7,008 bases of DNA from an uncultured Oscillospiraceae bacterium (GCA_910578735.1 CAJTSQ010000065.1:1-7008); one strand, 5' to 3'; shown: positions 1 to 6,562, counted from the stretch's first letter. A program made the numbers and translations. Notes: generated by a model not told the origin, from the letters alone.

Positions 1-1335
1 ATTCCCCGTCTCGGCGATGTACTTGTAGACGGTGGGGAAGAGCCACAGAGCGTCGTCCGCCCGGTAGGCGGGGTGGCCGGTCTCCCGGACATAGGAGGCG
101 TCCTCCGGGGTGTCCTCGCGGCCGGGGCTGTGGGTGAACTTCACCAGGGGCAGTCCGCCGCCGTGGTCCACCTGGGCGGAGAGCATGAACCGCAGCTTTT
201 CCCCCGCCGCCTCCGGCTCCAGGTGGATGATGCCCTGAATGTCCTGCACCGTGTCCCGGTAGCCGTAGCCGTTGCGCAGGCCGCAGTAGAAGAAGGAGGC
301 GGCCCGTGACCAGGTGAAGGTGATAAAGCTGTTATAGGCGTTCCATGTGTTGATCATGGCGTCAAATTCGGGACAGGGCGTCTTGACCTGGAAGCGGGAC
401 AGCTTTCCATGCCAATAGGCCTTCAGCGCCTCCAGCTCCCGGGCGCACACCGCCGCCGGGTCCTGATAGGCGTCCAGCAGGGCGGCGCTGTTCCGGTTGG
501 ATTTCTCCCCCAGGAGGAAGGCGACGGTCCGGCTCTCCCCCGGCTCCAGGGTCACAACGGCGGACAGAGCCCCGCAGCTGTTGCCGTTGTAGTTGAGTTC
601 TCCGCCCAGGTCGCCCCGCTCCACGCCCACAGGATTGCCATAGCCCCGGTAGGGACCTAAAAACTCTGCCTTGTCGCCGCAGAAGGAGGCCGCCGCCGCC
701 CCGGCCAAGCCGAAGAACCGTTCGATCACCCGCTTGTCGTCCACCTCGCTGTCCTGGGCGTCCAGGTTGCCGTGAATCTGCTGGCGGATGCGGTCCCGGT
801 CGAACAGGGTCCGTGTGATAAACTGGGAGTACTGCAGATTCACCTGGTCCTGCTCGTAGTTGCCGTTGCTGGTGAACTCGGCGTAGCCCGTCAGGGTCAG
901 CTCCCGCCGCCGGTCGGAGCGGTTGGTCACAGACAGCAGCCACACCTCGTGGGAGGCGTCCAGGGGGACATAGTACAGCGCCTCGCTGTGGATGCCGCTG
1001 TAATCGGCCAGCATTTTGGTGTAGCCGGTCCCGTGGCGGCACTCACTCCGGTAAATCTCCAAATCCTTGCCCACCGGCTGCCAGGAGGCGGACCAGAAGT
1101 CTCCGTCCTCGTTGTCCCGCAGGTAGAGATACCGCCCCGGCTGGTCAAACTGGTTGAACACATAGCGCAAAATTCTCCCGTTAGCCCCGGAGCGGACAAA
1201 GCTGTAGCCCCCGGCGTTGTTGGAGATCAGCGCCCCGTACTCCGGGGAGCCCAGATAGTTGGCCCAGGGAGCGGGGGTGTCGGGCCGGGTGATGACATAC
1301 TCCCTGGCCTGTTCGTCAAAATATCCATACCTCAT
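1..1335 (-). CDS. GH94 family disaccharide phosphorylase, N-terminal 445 residues (3' end beyond window)
   Basis: Inverting glycoside phosphorylase that would split a beta-linked glucose disaccharide with phosphate into glucose-1-phosphate and glucose in the cytoplasm. The start MRYGYFDEQAREYVITRPDT, followed by PWANYLGSPEYGALISNNAGGYSF (residues 23-46, shown here as two adjoining blocks: PWANYLGSPEYG and ALISNNAGGYSF), is the classic N-terminus of cellobiose/laminaribiose/chitobiose phosphorylases. GYGYRDTVQD (356-365) and DDALWLFPTVYKYIAETG (427-444) are conserved parts of the (alpha/alpha)6 barrel. The DWND catalytic segment lies beyond the window; the family is about 800 residues long, so a little over half is seen. 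The ATG at 1335 has AGGAGG 10 nt upstream, overlapping the stop of the preceding gene. The frame is open with no frameshift and there is no signal peptide. Substrate is not fixed by sequence: laminaribiose fits the neighbours best (inference), cellobiose is the main alternative. Confidence 0.93.
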   Translation of the reverse strand, partial: MRYGYFDEQAREYVITRPDTPAPWANYLGSPEYGALISNNAGGYSFVRSGANGRILRYVFNQFDQPGRYLYLRDNEDGDFWSASWQPVGKDLEIYRSECRHGTGYTKMLADYSGIHSEALYYVPLDASHEVWLLSVTNRSDRRRELTLTGYAEFTSNGNYEQDQVNLQYSQFITRTLFDRDRIRQQIHGNLDAQDSEVDDKRVIERFFGLAGAAAASFCGDKAEFLGPYRGYGNPVGVERGDLGGELNYNGNSCGALSAVVTLEPGESRTVAFLLGEKSNRNSAALLDAYQDPAAVCARELEALKAYWHGKLSRFQVKTPCPEFDAMINTWNAYNSFITFTWSRAASFFYCGLRNGYGYRDTVQDIQGIIHLEPEAAGEKLRFMLSAQVDHGGGLPLVKFTHSPGREDTPEDASYVRETGHPAYRADDALWLFPTVYKYIAETGN

Positions 1336-1350
1336 GGTGATAACGCCTCC

Positions 1351-4011
1351 TTATGTCAATTCGATTCTGATGGTATTCCCGCGCTCCGGCAGGGCGCTGA
1401 TGGTTTCCCGGCTGAGCACCGTTCTGGCGGCGCGATATTCCCCAAAATCCTTGCCCGCCTGGTTGACGATCACCGCGCGGAACTGCTTCCCGGCAAAGGA
1501 GAAGTCGATGGCCGCCTCGCCGTTTCCGTCAAACTGCTCCCGCACCAGCTTTGGCTCGATGACCAGGTCTCCGCCCTCCCCCCGGACGCCAAACGCCTGG
1601 GTGATGACTGTCAGCATATACCAGCTGGCCGCGCCGGTGAGGTAGTGGTACATCCCCCGGCCCTCCCCGTTGAAATACTCCGGGATACCGGGATAAATCT
1701 TGCTGGTCTGAAAGTCCATGGCGGTGTCCGCCAGAGTCTGAAGGGCCTTGTACCCCTCCCGGACAAAGCCCCGGCGGTAGAGGGCGTTGGCGTACATCAC
1801 CGTCATGTGGGAGAAAACCGCCCCGTTCTCCTTCTCCCCGTAGGCAAAGCCGAACATGCGGCCCATATCCATTTTCAGCTCGTGGAAGTCCGTGTTCAGC
1901 CGGTAGCCGCCGATCTCTTTCTGATAGAGATACCGGTCCGCACTCCGGGTGATGGCCTTCGTCTGTTCCTCTGTGGCCGTTCCGCTCATAATGGCGAACA
2001 CCTGCCCGGTGAGCATCATCCGGACGCTGCCGTCAGGCTGAATCCCCTCCACCGGGCGGCTGTGGTTGTCATAGTAGCTGTTGAACCAGCCCTCGCCCGG
2101 GCCGGCACCGATCCACTCCTGGCTCCGCAGATGCTTTGTCAGCCAATCCGCCTTCCCCTCCAGGTCCATGGCCAGGGCGGACAGGGGGACACGGACCCGC
2201 TTCCCGCTGACTGTGTGGCGGCACCGGGCGGCGTATCGGGACAGCACCTCCCGCTTCTGCGCCACGCTGCCATAACAGGCGGCGGGCAGACTCAGCAGAA
2301 GGGTGATCTCCTCCATCAGCTCCACCGTTCCGCCGGGGTCGTCCCGCTCCAGCCGGCGGATCAGCTCCGCCAGCTCCCGCAGGTTGCCGGCGTAGGCACA
2401 GGTGAAGGCCACGCTCTCCCCCCGCTCCTCCGCCATATCCAGGGCGTCGTTCCAGTCCGCCCCCCGGAGGCGGTAGATGTTGTGCTCCCCCACGTCATAG
2501 AAGGCGGCGAGCTGCTGAATCAGCAGATGCTCCAGAATACTGCCCCGGTAGACCTCGCCCCCGGCCGCGCGCTGGAGGGAACCCTCCTCCCCGCTCCACT
2601 TGGGGTCGGACTCCTCCCCCCGCATCACCTGCCGGTCCTTGAAATAGGGGACCTCCCGGTTCAAAATACCAATATCTCCGGTCTGGTCAATGTACAGCTT
2701 TGTGGTAATCTGGGGCCAGAGGGCGTGGTCCATCCATACCCGGACGATGCCATTGCGGTCGGCGATAAAGTTTCCGTCCCCGGCGCCGATGATGGTGGCG
2801 TTGGTGCCGTCCACCCGGACGCCGCCGAAGTTTTTCTCAATCATGGCCCCCACGTTTCGGGGATCCATCAGCAGCAGGGACAGGCAGTCCTGCCACAGGT
2901 CCCGCCAGCCCCGGCCCCCCCGGCCATAGTCGTGGTGGGGCAGGAAGGAACAGCCATAGAGCCTGCGCAGGAAGGGCTGAAAGCTGACCCACCGCATCCA
3001 GCGGTCAAAATCGGGATTTCCTGTATGATAGCGGACATTCACCTGCTCCTGCCAGTAGGCCTCCGCCGCCGCCAAAGCTTCCTTCACCTTGGCTGTGGTA
3101 TCGCAGGCCCGGAACGTCTCCAGAACGGCCTCCTCGCTGGTCTCCGCCCCCAGAAGGAGGATGTACTCTGCCCGCTGTCCGGGCTCCAGGGTGACGGCGG
3201 GGAACCGGAACGCACCCATGGCCTCCCGCCCGGCGGCTTCACAGCCGGCGCTCCGGCCCGGACGGCCCTCGTAGACTGCACGGGGGTGGGTATAGGCGCC
3301 GCCCTCCCCGATCCACTCCTCCACCGTGGGGTAAAACGCCTCCGGCGCGCCGCCGCTTCCGGTACAGCCCAGCACATAGTAGACCGTCTCATTGCGACGG
3401 TGGCCCCGCTCGTCAAAGGACATGGTGGGCTTCACTAGCACGCCATGCTCTGTTGTTTTAATCCGGTGGAGCATGGAGGTCACGTTCCGGTGGTCCCGGA
3501 GGTTGGCGGCGCTGCGGCCGTAGATGGGGATGGCCCCGTAGACAGACAGCTCCCGGCTGTATGTCCCCCCGTTTTCAATGGACACCAGGAGAATTTCCAC
3601 ATTCCTGTCTTTGGGGACAAAGGAGGTGACCGCCGCGGTCAAATTGAATGTCCGGGAGGTCCGCTCCAGGGTGTGGCGCATAAGGCCCGCCGTCACCTGG
3701 CTGTCGTCCTGAGTCGGGGAGAATTTGACCAGCTCCTGCTCCGCCGACACTCCGGCGACCGACCAGACCCCGGAGCCGTCCACCTTGCACCAGATATTTC
3801 GGGTGGCCCGGCTGGCGTGCAGATCCTCTATGCTCACCGGCTCCAGGAGAAATGTCTCCTGGTCCAGCTTGGCGTCGCCGCCCAGATTGGGCGAAAGGGC
3901 GCTCTTGAGTCCTGTCTCGCTGGCCAGAGGGAAATAGAGACCGCTCACATTCTCAGGTCTGCGCAGTGTAAAGGTCCCGTTTTCGTCTAAAAATTTTATC
4001 TGTTCCACCAT
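1351..4011 (-). CDS. Large beta-glucan phosphorylase of the GH94/GH149/GH161 group, probably GH161-type beta-1,3-oligoglucan phosphorylase (886 aa)
   Basis: Predicted cytoplasmic inverting phosphorylase that removes glucose-1-phosphate from beta-glucan oligosaccharides. An N-terminal beta-sandwich half is followed by an (alpha/alpha)6 barrel. Seen directly: GRGGRGWRDLWQD (about 363-375, counterpart of the GYRDTVQD motif in the next gene), GADWNDALD (517-525) with the DWND segment that carries the catalytic aspartate in GH94, and a C-terminal ENGAVFSHMTVMYANAL block. The first half diverges from ordinary GH94 disaccharide phosphorylases. The length fits GH161 (roughly 850-900 aa) better than GH149 (over 1,000 aa). 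ATG at 4011 is chosen because GGAGGTGA sits immediately upstream; an upstream TTG at 4023 would put the Shine-Dalgarno inside the coding region. It starts 15 bp after the GH16 stop, and the next gene follows after 15 bp. Assignment to GH161 and beta-1,3 linkage is inference from length, divergence and the GH16 neighbour; cellodextrin phosphorylase is the alternative. Confidence 0.92.
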   Translation of the reverse strand: MVEQIKFLDENGTFTLRRPENVSGLYFPLASETGLKSALSPNLGGDAKLDQETFLLEPVSIEDLHASRATRNIWCKVDGSGVWSVAGVSAEQELVKFSPTQDDSQVTAGLMRHTLERTSRTFNLTAAVTSFVPKDRNVEILLVSIENGGTYSRELSVYGAIPIYGRSAANLRDHRNVTSMLHRIKTTEHGVLVKPTMSFDERGHRRNETVYYVLGCTGSGGAPEAFYPTVEEWIGEGGAYTHPRAVYEGRPGRSAGCEAAGREAMGAFRFPAVTLEPGQRAEYILLLGAETSEEAVLETFRACDTTAKVKEALAAAEAYWQEQVNVRYHTGNPDFDRWMRWVSFQPFLRRLYGCSFLPHHDYGRGGRGWRDLWQDCLSLLLMDPRNVGAMIEKNFGGVRVDGTNATIIGAGDGNFIADRNGIVRVWMDHALWPQITTKLYIDQTGDIGILNREVPYFKDRQVMRGEESDPKWSGEEGSLQRAAGGEVYRGSILEHLLIQQLAAFYDVGEHNIYRLRGADWNDALDMAEERGESVAFTCAYAGNLRELAELIRRLERDDPGGTVELMEEITLLLSLPAACYGSVAQKREVLSRYAARCRHTVSGKRVRVPLSALAMDLEGKADWLTKHLRSQEWIGAGPGEGWFNSYYDNHSRPVEGIQPDGSVRMMLTGQVFAIMSGTATEEQTKAITRSADRYLYQKEIGGYRLNTDFHELKMDMGRMFGFAYGEKENGAVFSHMTVMYANALYRRGFVREGYKALQTLADTAMDFQTSKIYPGIPEYFNGEGRGMYHYLTGAASWYMLTVITQAFGVRGEGGDLVIEPKLVREQFDGNGEAAIDFSFAGKQFRAVIVNQAGKDFGEYRAARTVLSRETISALPERGNTIRIELT

Positions 4012-4026
4012 ATTCACCTCCAAAAA

Positions 4027-4761
4027 TTACGGTTTCTTCTGATAGACCCGCACATACTCCACCTCAAACGCGGCGTGTGTGAAATCGGTTGTCTCGTCCG
4101 GGTACCCCACCCAGCTCCCACCCACAGCCAGGTTCAGAATGAGATACATATCGTGGTGGAAGGGGGCGGAGGGCCACTGGGCGGCCTGGTGGAACAGCCT
4201 GCCGTCCACATACCAGCGGATCACCTCCGGCTCCCACACCAGGGCAAAGTTGTGAAACTCCTCCGAAAAATCTCCCTGGGGCAGGGTTACGGTCCCCTGG
4301 TTCTGCTCGTGGGGCAGGCCGTAGTGGAGGGTGCCGTGGTTCGTCCCGGTCCGGTCCCCTTTGACCTCCATAATGTCAATCTCCCCGCACACCGGCCACT
4401 GGCCATATTTGTCCTCGTCGGTGGTCATCAGCCAGAAGGCGGGCAGAAAGCCCTTCCCCTTGGGCACCTTCAGCCTGGCCTCGAACAGGCCATAGGTAAA
4501 GTCATGCCTGTACTGGGTGGAAACGCGTCCGGAGGTGTAGGTGATCTTTCCGTCTTTAAGGACCGTCCTGACCGGGCAGATCAGCAGTTTTCCGTTGCTG
4601 ACGCTGATGTTCTCCGGAGAGTCCACATACTCTTGCAGCTCCTCGTTGACCCAGCCCGGCTCGTGCAGCTCCACATTCCAGCGGCTCCGGTCCAGCGCCG
4701 GGCCGTCGAAGCTGTCCTCAAAGACCAGGCCGTATCCTTCATAGGAGAGTATATCGTTCAT
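4027..4761 (-). CDS. GH16 endo-beta-1,3(4)-glucanase (laminarinase-like), no signal peptide (244 aa)
   Basis: Retaining endo-glucanase that cleaves internal beta-1,3 (or mixed 1,3-1,4) bonds. The GH16 active-site motif GEIDIMEVKG is at residues 126-135: E127 nucleophile, D129, and E132 acid/base. The extra Met between D and E is the beta-bulge form typical of laminarinases, whereas lichenases lack that residue. Other family marks are LVFEDSFDG near the N-terminus, GLFEARLKVPKGKGFLPAFWL (91-111, given as its ends GLFEARLK and FLPAFWL), LILNLAVGGSW (207-217) and the final VEYVRVYQ strand. At 244 residues it is just a catalytic domain, with no binding module or linker. ATG at 4761 has AAGGAGG 9 nt upstream and begins at MNDILSYEGYGLVFEDSF, leaving no room for a signal peptide; an in-frame start at 4851 lies inside the previous gene and would add unrelated residues. 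It starts 5 bp after the YesL stop. A cytoplasmic site of action is therefore predicted. Confidence 0.95.
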   Translation of the reverse strand: MNDILSYEGYGLVFEDSFDGPALDRSRWNVELHEPGWVNEELQEYVDSPENISVSNGKLLICPVRTVLKDGKITYTSGRVSTQYRHDFTYGLFEARLKVPKGKGFLPAFWLMTTDEDKYGQWPVCGEIDIMEVKGDRTGTNHGTLHYGLPHEQNQGTVTLPQGDFSEEFHNFALVWEPEVIRWYVDGRLFHQAAQWPSAPFHHDMYLILNLAVGGSWVGYPDETTDFTHAAFEVEYVRVYQKKP

Positions 4762-4766
4762 TTCAT

Positions 4767-5384
4767 TCAGCCTCCTTGCAGTGCTTGAAAGATTCTGTTC
4801 AGATAGAAGGAGTTCACCCAGGCCCCCGCCGCGAAGCCAAACAGCAGCCAAAAGGCGAACACCACCCCCAGCGACGGGGGGATCAGCAGGCAGAGCAGAA
4901 GGGGCAGCAGATTGACCGCGGTCAGCAAAAATGTAACGGGCAGGTTGGCCAGCGAAAGCCGGACAGCGTTGCTCAGATGCCTGGCAAAGGTATTCTCAAA
5001 GCGGGCCAGCAGGGGGAACAGCCAGGCCAGCAGGGCTGACAAAAGAGTGGTGATGATTGCCAGCAGAACAAACAGCGTCGGCGACATGAGCAGCGTCTCG
5101 GCATAGAGCGCCGTGCGCAGGACTGCCAGCAGGGTCACATCCACAAACAGCAGGATGGCGGCCGGAAAGGACGGCAGAAAGTTTTCCCTCAGCGCCCGGA
5201 GAAAGTCCTTGACTGGAGCGCAGTCCTGCCCGCGCATCATTTTCAGCGTGACTGCGTACAGGGAGGTGACTGCCGCTCCGGAAAAGACAACGGTTGCGCA
5301 GGAGAGAACAAATATGATATTCAGAAACAGCAGGTCACATATTTTTGTTAAAAAGCGAATCAGCATACTGTCTGGCTGAAGCAT
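4767..5384 (-). CDS. YesL/DUF624 family integral membrane protein (205 aa)
   Basis: Small multi-pass membrane protein of the YesL (DUF624) family, whose molecular role is not established; members typically sit in Firmicute sugar-utilisation clusters beside ABC sugar transporters and two-component regulators. The N-terminus, MLQPDSMLIRFLTKICDLLF, then LNIIFVLSCATVVFSGAAVT and SLYAVTLKMMRGQD, is the family signature (PDS...LxRF..xxxDLxxLNxxF..., followed by TxLYxVTLKMxR). I see about five hydrophobic segments: near residues 16-45, 75-90, 100-125, 145-170 and 172-195. ATG at 5384 has GGGAGGA 8 nt upstream. It is the first gene of the four-gene glucan operon; its TGA at 4767 is 5 bp before the GH16 start, so the two are probably translationally coupled. 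A link to beta-glucan oligosaccharide uptake is inferred from context only. Confidence 0.92.
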   Translation of the reverse strand: MLQPDSMLIRFLTKICDLLFLNIIFVLSCATVVFSGAAVTSLYAVTLKMMRGQDCAPVKDFLRALRENFLPSFPAAILLFVDVTLLAVLRTALYAETLLMSPTLFVLLAIITTLLSALLAWLFPLLARFENTFARHLSNAVRLSLANLPVTFLLTAVNLLPLLLCLLIPPSLGVVFAFWLLFGFAAGAWVNSFYLNRIFQALQGG

Positions 5385-5436
5385 TTCTGTATCCTCCCTT
5401 CTGTCTTTGGTTATTTTATCTTAAATCCGGCCGTCC

Positions 5437-5477
5437 TATATATCAGTGTAATATCAAAAATATTAAAATCATTTCAA
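5437..5477 (-). promoter_or_regulatory. Weak candidate promoter/operator of the beta-glucan operon
   Basis: The AT-rich stretch upstream of the YesL gene is where the operon promoter should lie, because a strong terminator (5561-5593) closes the preceding transcript. On the minus strand TTGAAA (5477-5472) is followed after 16 bp by GATATT (5455-5450), a poor -10; TATATA (5442-5437) is another possible -10 without a good -35. A 17-bp palindrome, TAATATCAAAAATATTA (5449-5465), overlaps this area and could be an operator. No catabolite-repression (cre) consensus was seen. The position is plausible but neither the promoter nor the operator is secure. Confidence 0.25.
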
Positions 5478-5560
5478 TTTCAGTTTACACCAGCGTACTG
5501 ACTCTGATTATCTCCGTGGCCATTGGGGCGGCAACTTGGTTTTTGATATCATGCTATCTT

Positions 5561-5593
5561 ATAAGAAAAACACCAGGAATAAATCCTGGTGTT
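5561..5593 (-). terminator. Rho-independent terminator of the lipoprotein gene
   Basis: On the minus strand AACACCAGGA, loop TTTAT, then TCCTGGTGTT form a perfect 10-bp stem, followed directly by TTTCTTAT. It lies about 30 bp after the stop of the lipoprotein gene. The plus strand lacks a comparable T-run after the stem (CCTAAAA), so it reads leftwards. It separates the lipoprotein unit from the glucan operon. Confidence 0.88.
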
Positions 5594-5621
5594 CCTAAAA
5601 AGTTCAGTAAATTATATTACC

Positions 5622-6200
5622 TTAGCCTCCATGCAGTCTGCCTTCTTCCCTGCTTGCGATGGCTGACTCCTCATCTATTCCGAGTGTAGATGGGTCGGGG
5701 TTTCGTTTGATTACTTCTTCTCTGGATAGCTCTGGATAGAACTTGCAGTAGGCATCTATCATTGCATTGTATGAACCGTAACCATCGTAGTAATCAAATC
5801 CACCGCCTGATGGTTGACTTGGTTGCTGGGTTTGCGTGCTGCCTGATGGCTTTTGTGACTGTTCCCCTGATGGTTTGCTCTGTTGACCTTGATTTTGGTT
5901 GCTGCTCCCCTGTTGTGCAGGTTGTTGCTGTTTTGGCTGCTGAGTTTGCTGAGGTTCTTCTGTTACTTTCTGGAAGTATTCAATCAGTTCATCACCTGAC
6001 AGTTCTACTTTCCCTTGGTTGTTCTTATCTCCAATTAAACCGATGTCTCCATCTGAATCTCTGTCACTTACAAACCGCTGATCGCCTACGTTGATTACTC
6101 CGGAAGCGTCTAAACTCTGCTTGCCGGTGTCGGGAATGGTGTATTCTATCGAAGCATCCGGGGATTCGTTCATGCTTTTTAGCATTTCATCACTGGTCAT
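5622..6200 (-). CDS. Gln/Pro/Ser-rich putative lipoprotein body (192 aa from the first ATG after an in-frame stop)
   Basis: Function not recognised. From the ATG at 6200 the product has an acidic domain (residues 1-80), a low-complexity Q/P/S/G linker (about 81-134), and a C-terminal domain (135-192) beginning FDYYDGYGSYNAMIDAYCKF. Residues 46-53 (DRDSDGDI) and 58-71 (DKNNQGKVELSGDE) resemble two EF-hand-like loops, but position 12 of each is Gly rather than Glu/Asp. The ATG has no Shine-Dalgarno. The natural start is almost certainly 6290, where GGGAGG sits 8 nt before an ATG in the same frame; from there the frame encodes a lipoprotein signal peptide but meets TAG at 6221-6219 (see the next entry). 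The gene is therefore either a recent pseudogene, translated by suppression, or made as an unprocessed cytoplasmic remnant. It has its own promoter and terminator and is distinctly more AT-rich than the adjoining operon. Confidence 0.6.
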   Translation of the reverse strand: MTSDEMLKSMNESPDASIEYTIPDTGKQSLDASGVINVGDQRFVSDRDSDGDIGLIGDKNNQGKVELSGDELIEYFQKVTEEPQQTQQPKQQQPAQQGSSNQNQGQQSKPSGEQSQKPSGSTQTQQPSQPSGGGFDYYDGYGSYNAMIDAYCKFYPELSREEVIKRNPDPSTLGIDEESAIASREEGRLHGG

Positions 6201-6290
6201 GGTTGCGCATCCCGCTAACTAGGATGTCATGACCACTAAAGTCATGAAGGGAATGACCACTCTTTTTATTTTCATAAATCGGCCTGCCAT
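6201..6290 (-). pseudogene. Lipoprotein signal peptide interrupted by an amber codon, continuous with the lipoprotein body
   Basis: From the ATG at 6290 the minus strand reads MAGRFMKIKR (basic n-region), VVIPFMTLVVMTS (hydrophobic core), TAG at 6221-6219, then LAGCAT and the ATG of the downstream reading frame. LAGC is a textbook lipobox, with Cys as codon 28. The stop sits immediately before the lipobox Leu; a single T-to-A change from TTG (Leu) would create it. Start, Shine-Dalgarno and promoter are all intact, so only this codon breaks the gene. If TAG were read through the product would be 222 residues. A sequencing error is possible. Confidence 0.75.
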
Positions 6291-6316
6291 ATTCAAAACC
6301 TCCCTTTCTTGGTTCA

Positions 6317-6345
6317 ATTCTACCAGAGTTTACAAGAGGAATCAA
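6317..6345 (-). promoter_or_regulatory. Sigma-A-type promoter of the lipoprotein gene
   Basis: On the minus strand TTGATT (-35, 6345-6340) is separated by exactly 17 bp from TAGAAT (-10, 6322-6317), which is preceded by TGG, an extended -10. Expected transcription start is near 6310, giving a leader of about 20 nt that carries the GGGAGG site (6304-6299) before the ATG at 6290. The promoter is strong even though the gene it drives is broken. Confidence 0.8.
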
Positions 6346-6442
6346 GGTGTTTTTTTCCTCTCCAAAAAAATCTATTAAAATTTTCCATGCAAAATCGCTG
6401 CAAATAATGGAAAAAAGAACACGGAATAATATAAAAATAAGG

Positions 6443-6471
6443 ACGGCCCTATCTGTGTTAGATAGAGCCGT
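6443..6471 (-). terminator. Hairpin with T-rich tail, minus-strand terminator
   Basis: ACGGCCCTATCT (6443-6454), loop GTGTT, AGATAGAGCCGT (6460-6471). The one imperfect pair (6448/6466) is C-A on the plus strand but G-U on the minus strand, so a full 12-bp RNA stem forms only in leftward transcripts. There it is followed by CCTTATTTTTATATT. The plus strand also has TTTT after the stem, so bidirectional action is possible. It is probably the second terminator downstream of the former tRNA gene. Confidence 0.65.
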
Positions 6472-6511
6472 TTTGCTGTTTTCTTCATCCTGCGAGATCA
6501 TCCAGATAAAG

Positions 6512-6558
6512 AACGAATCCGAACCCGTCCCCGATTGGGAACAAGTTCGGATTTCGTT
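6512..6558 (-). terminator. Long stem-loop directly downstream of the tRNA 3' fragment
   Basis: Arms 6512-6532 and 6537-6558 with loop GATT. On the minus strand they form a 21-bp stem with one bulge and three G-U pairs; the same three positions are C-A mismatches on the plus strand, so the structure is built for leftward RNA. It begins only a few bases after the CCA of the tRNA fragment, as expected for a tRNA-operon terminator or 3'-end processing hairpin. The tail (CTTTATCT) is only weakly T-rich, so termination strength is uncertain. Confidence 0.6.
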
Positions 6559-6562
6559 GCAT

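Noticed and set aside
362..1042. Minus-strand 226-codon frame inside the GH94 gene
   Set aside because: It overlaps the well-conserved GH94 frame, is rich in Arg/Gly/Pro as expected for an off-frame reading, and has no family match that I recognise.
772..3438. Plus-strand open frame of 888 codons antisense to both phosphorylases
   Set aside because: It is a shadow of GC-rich coding on the other strand: no Shine-Dalgarno, no recognisable domain, low-complexity composition, and it spans the junction of two well-supported genes.
4012..4023. TTG start adding four residues to the large phosphorylase
   Set aside because: The GGAGGTGA ribosome binding site would then lie within the coding sequence; it is correctly placed for the ATG at 4011.
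4762..4851. Extended GH16 start at 4851
   Set aside because: The 30 added residues lie in the YesL coding region and are not GH16-like; the Shine-Dalgarno at 4771-4777 supports 4761.
5345..5689. Plus-strand 114-codon frame
   Set aside because: It runs across the YesL start, the operon's promoter region and the lipoprotein terminator, with no ribosome binding site.
6381..6414. Inverted repeat TTTTCCAT / ATGGAAAA with an 18-bp loop
   Set aside because: The stem is short and AT-rich with a long loop; it is as likely chance as a third terminator, despite T-runs on its left side.
6190..6501. Minus-strand 103-codon frame upstream of the lipoprotein
   Set aside because: It crosses a terminator hairpin, a promoter and the lipoprotein signal-peptide coding region in another frame, and has no ribosome binding site.
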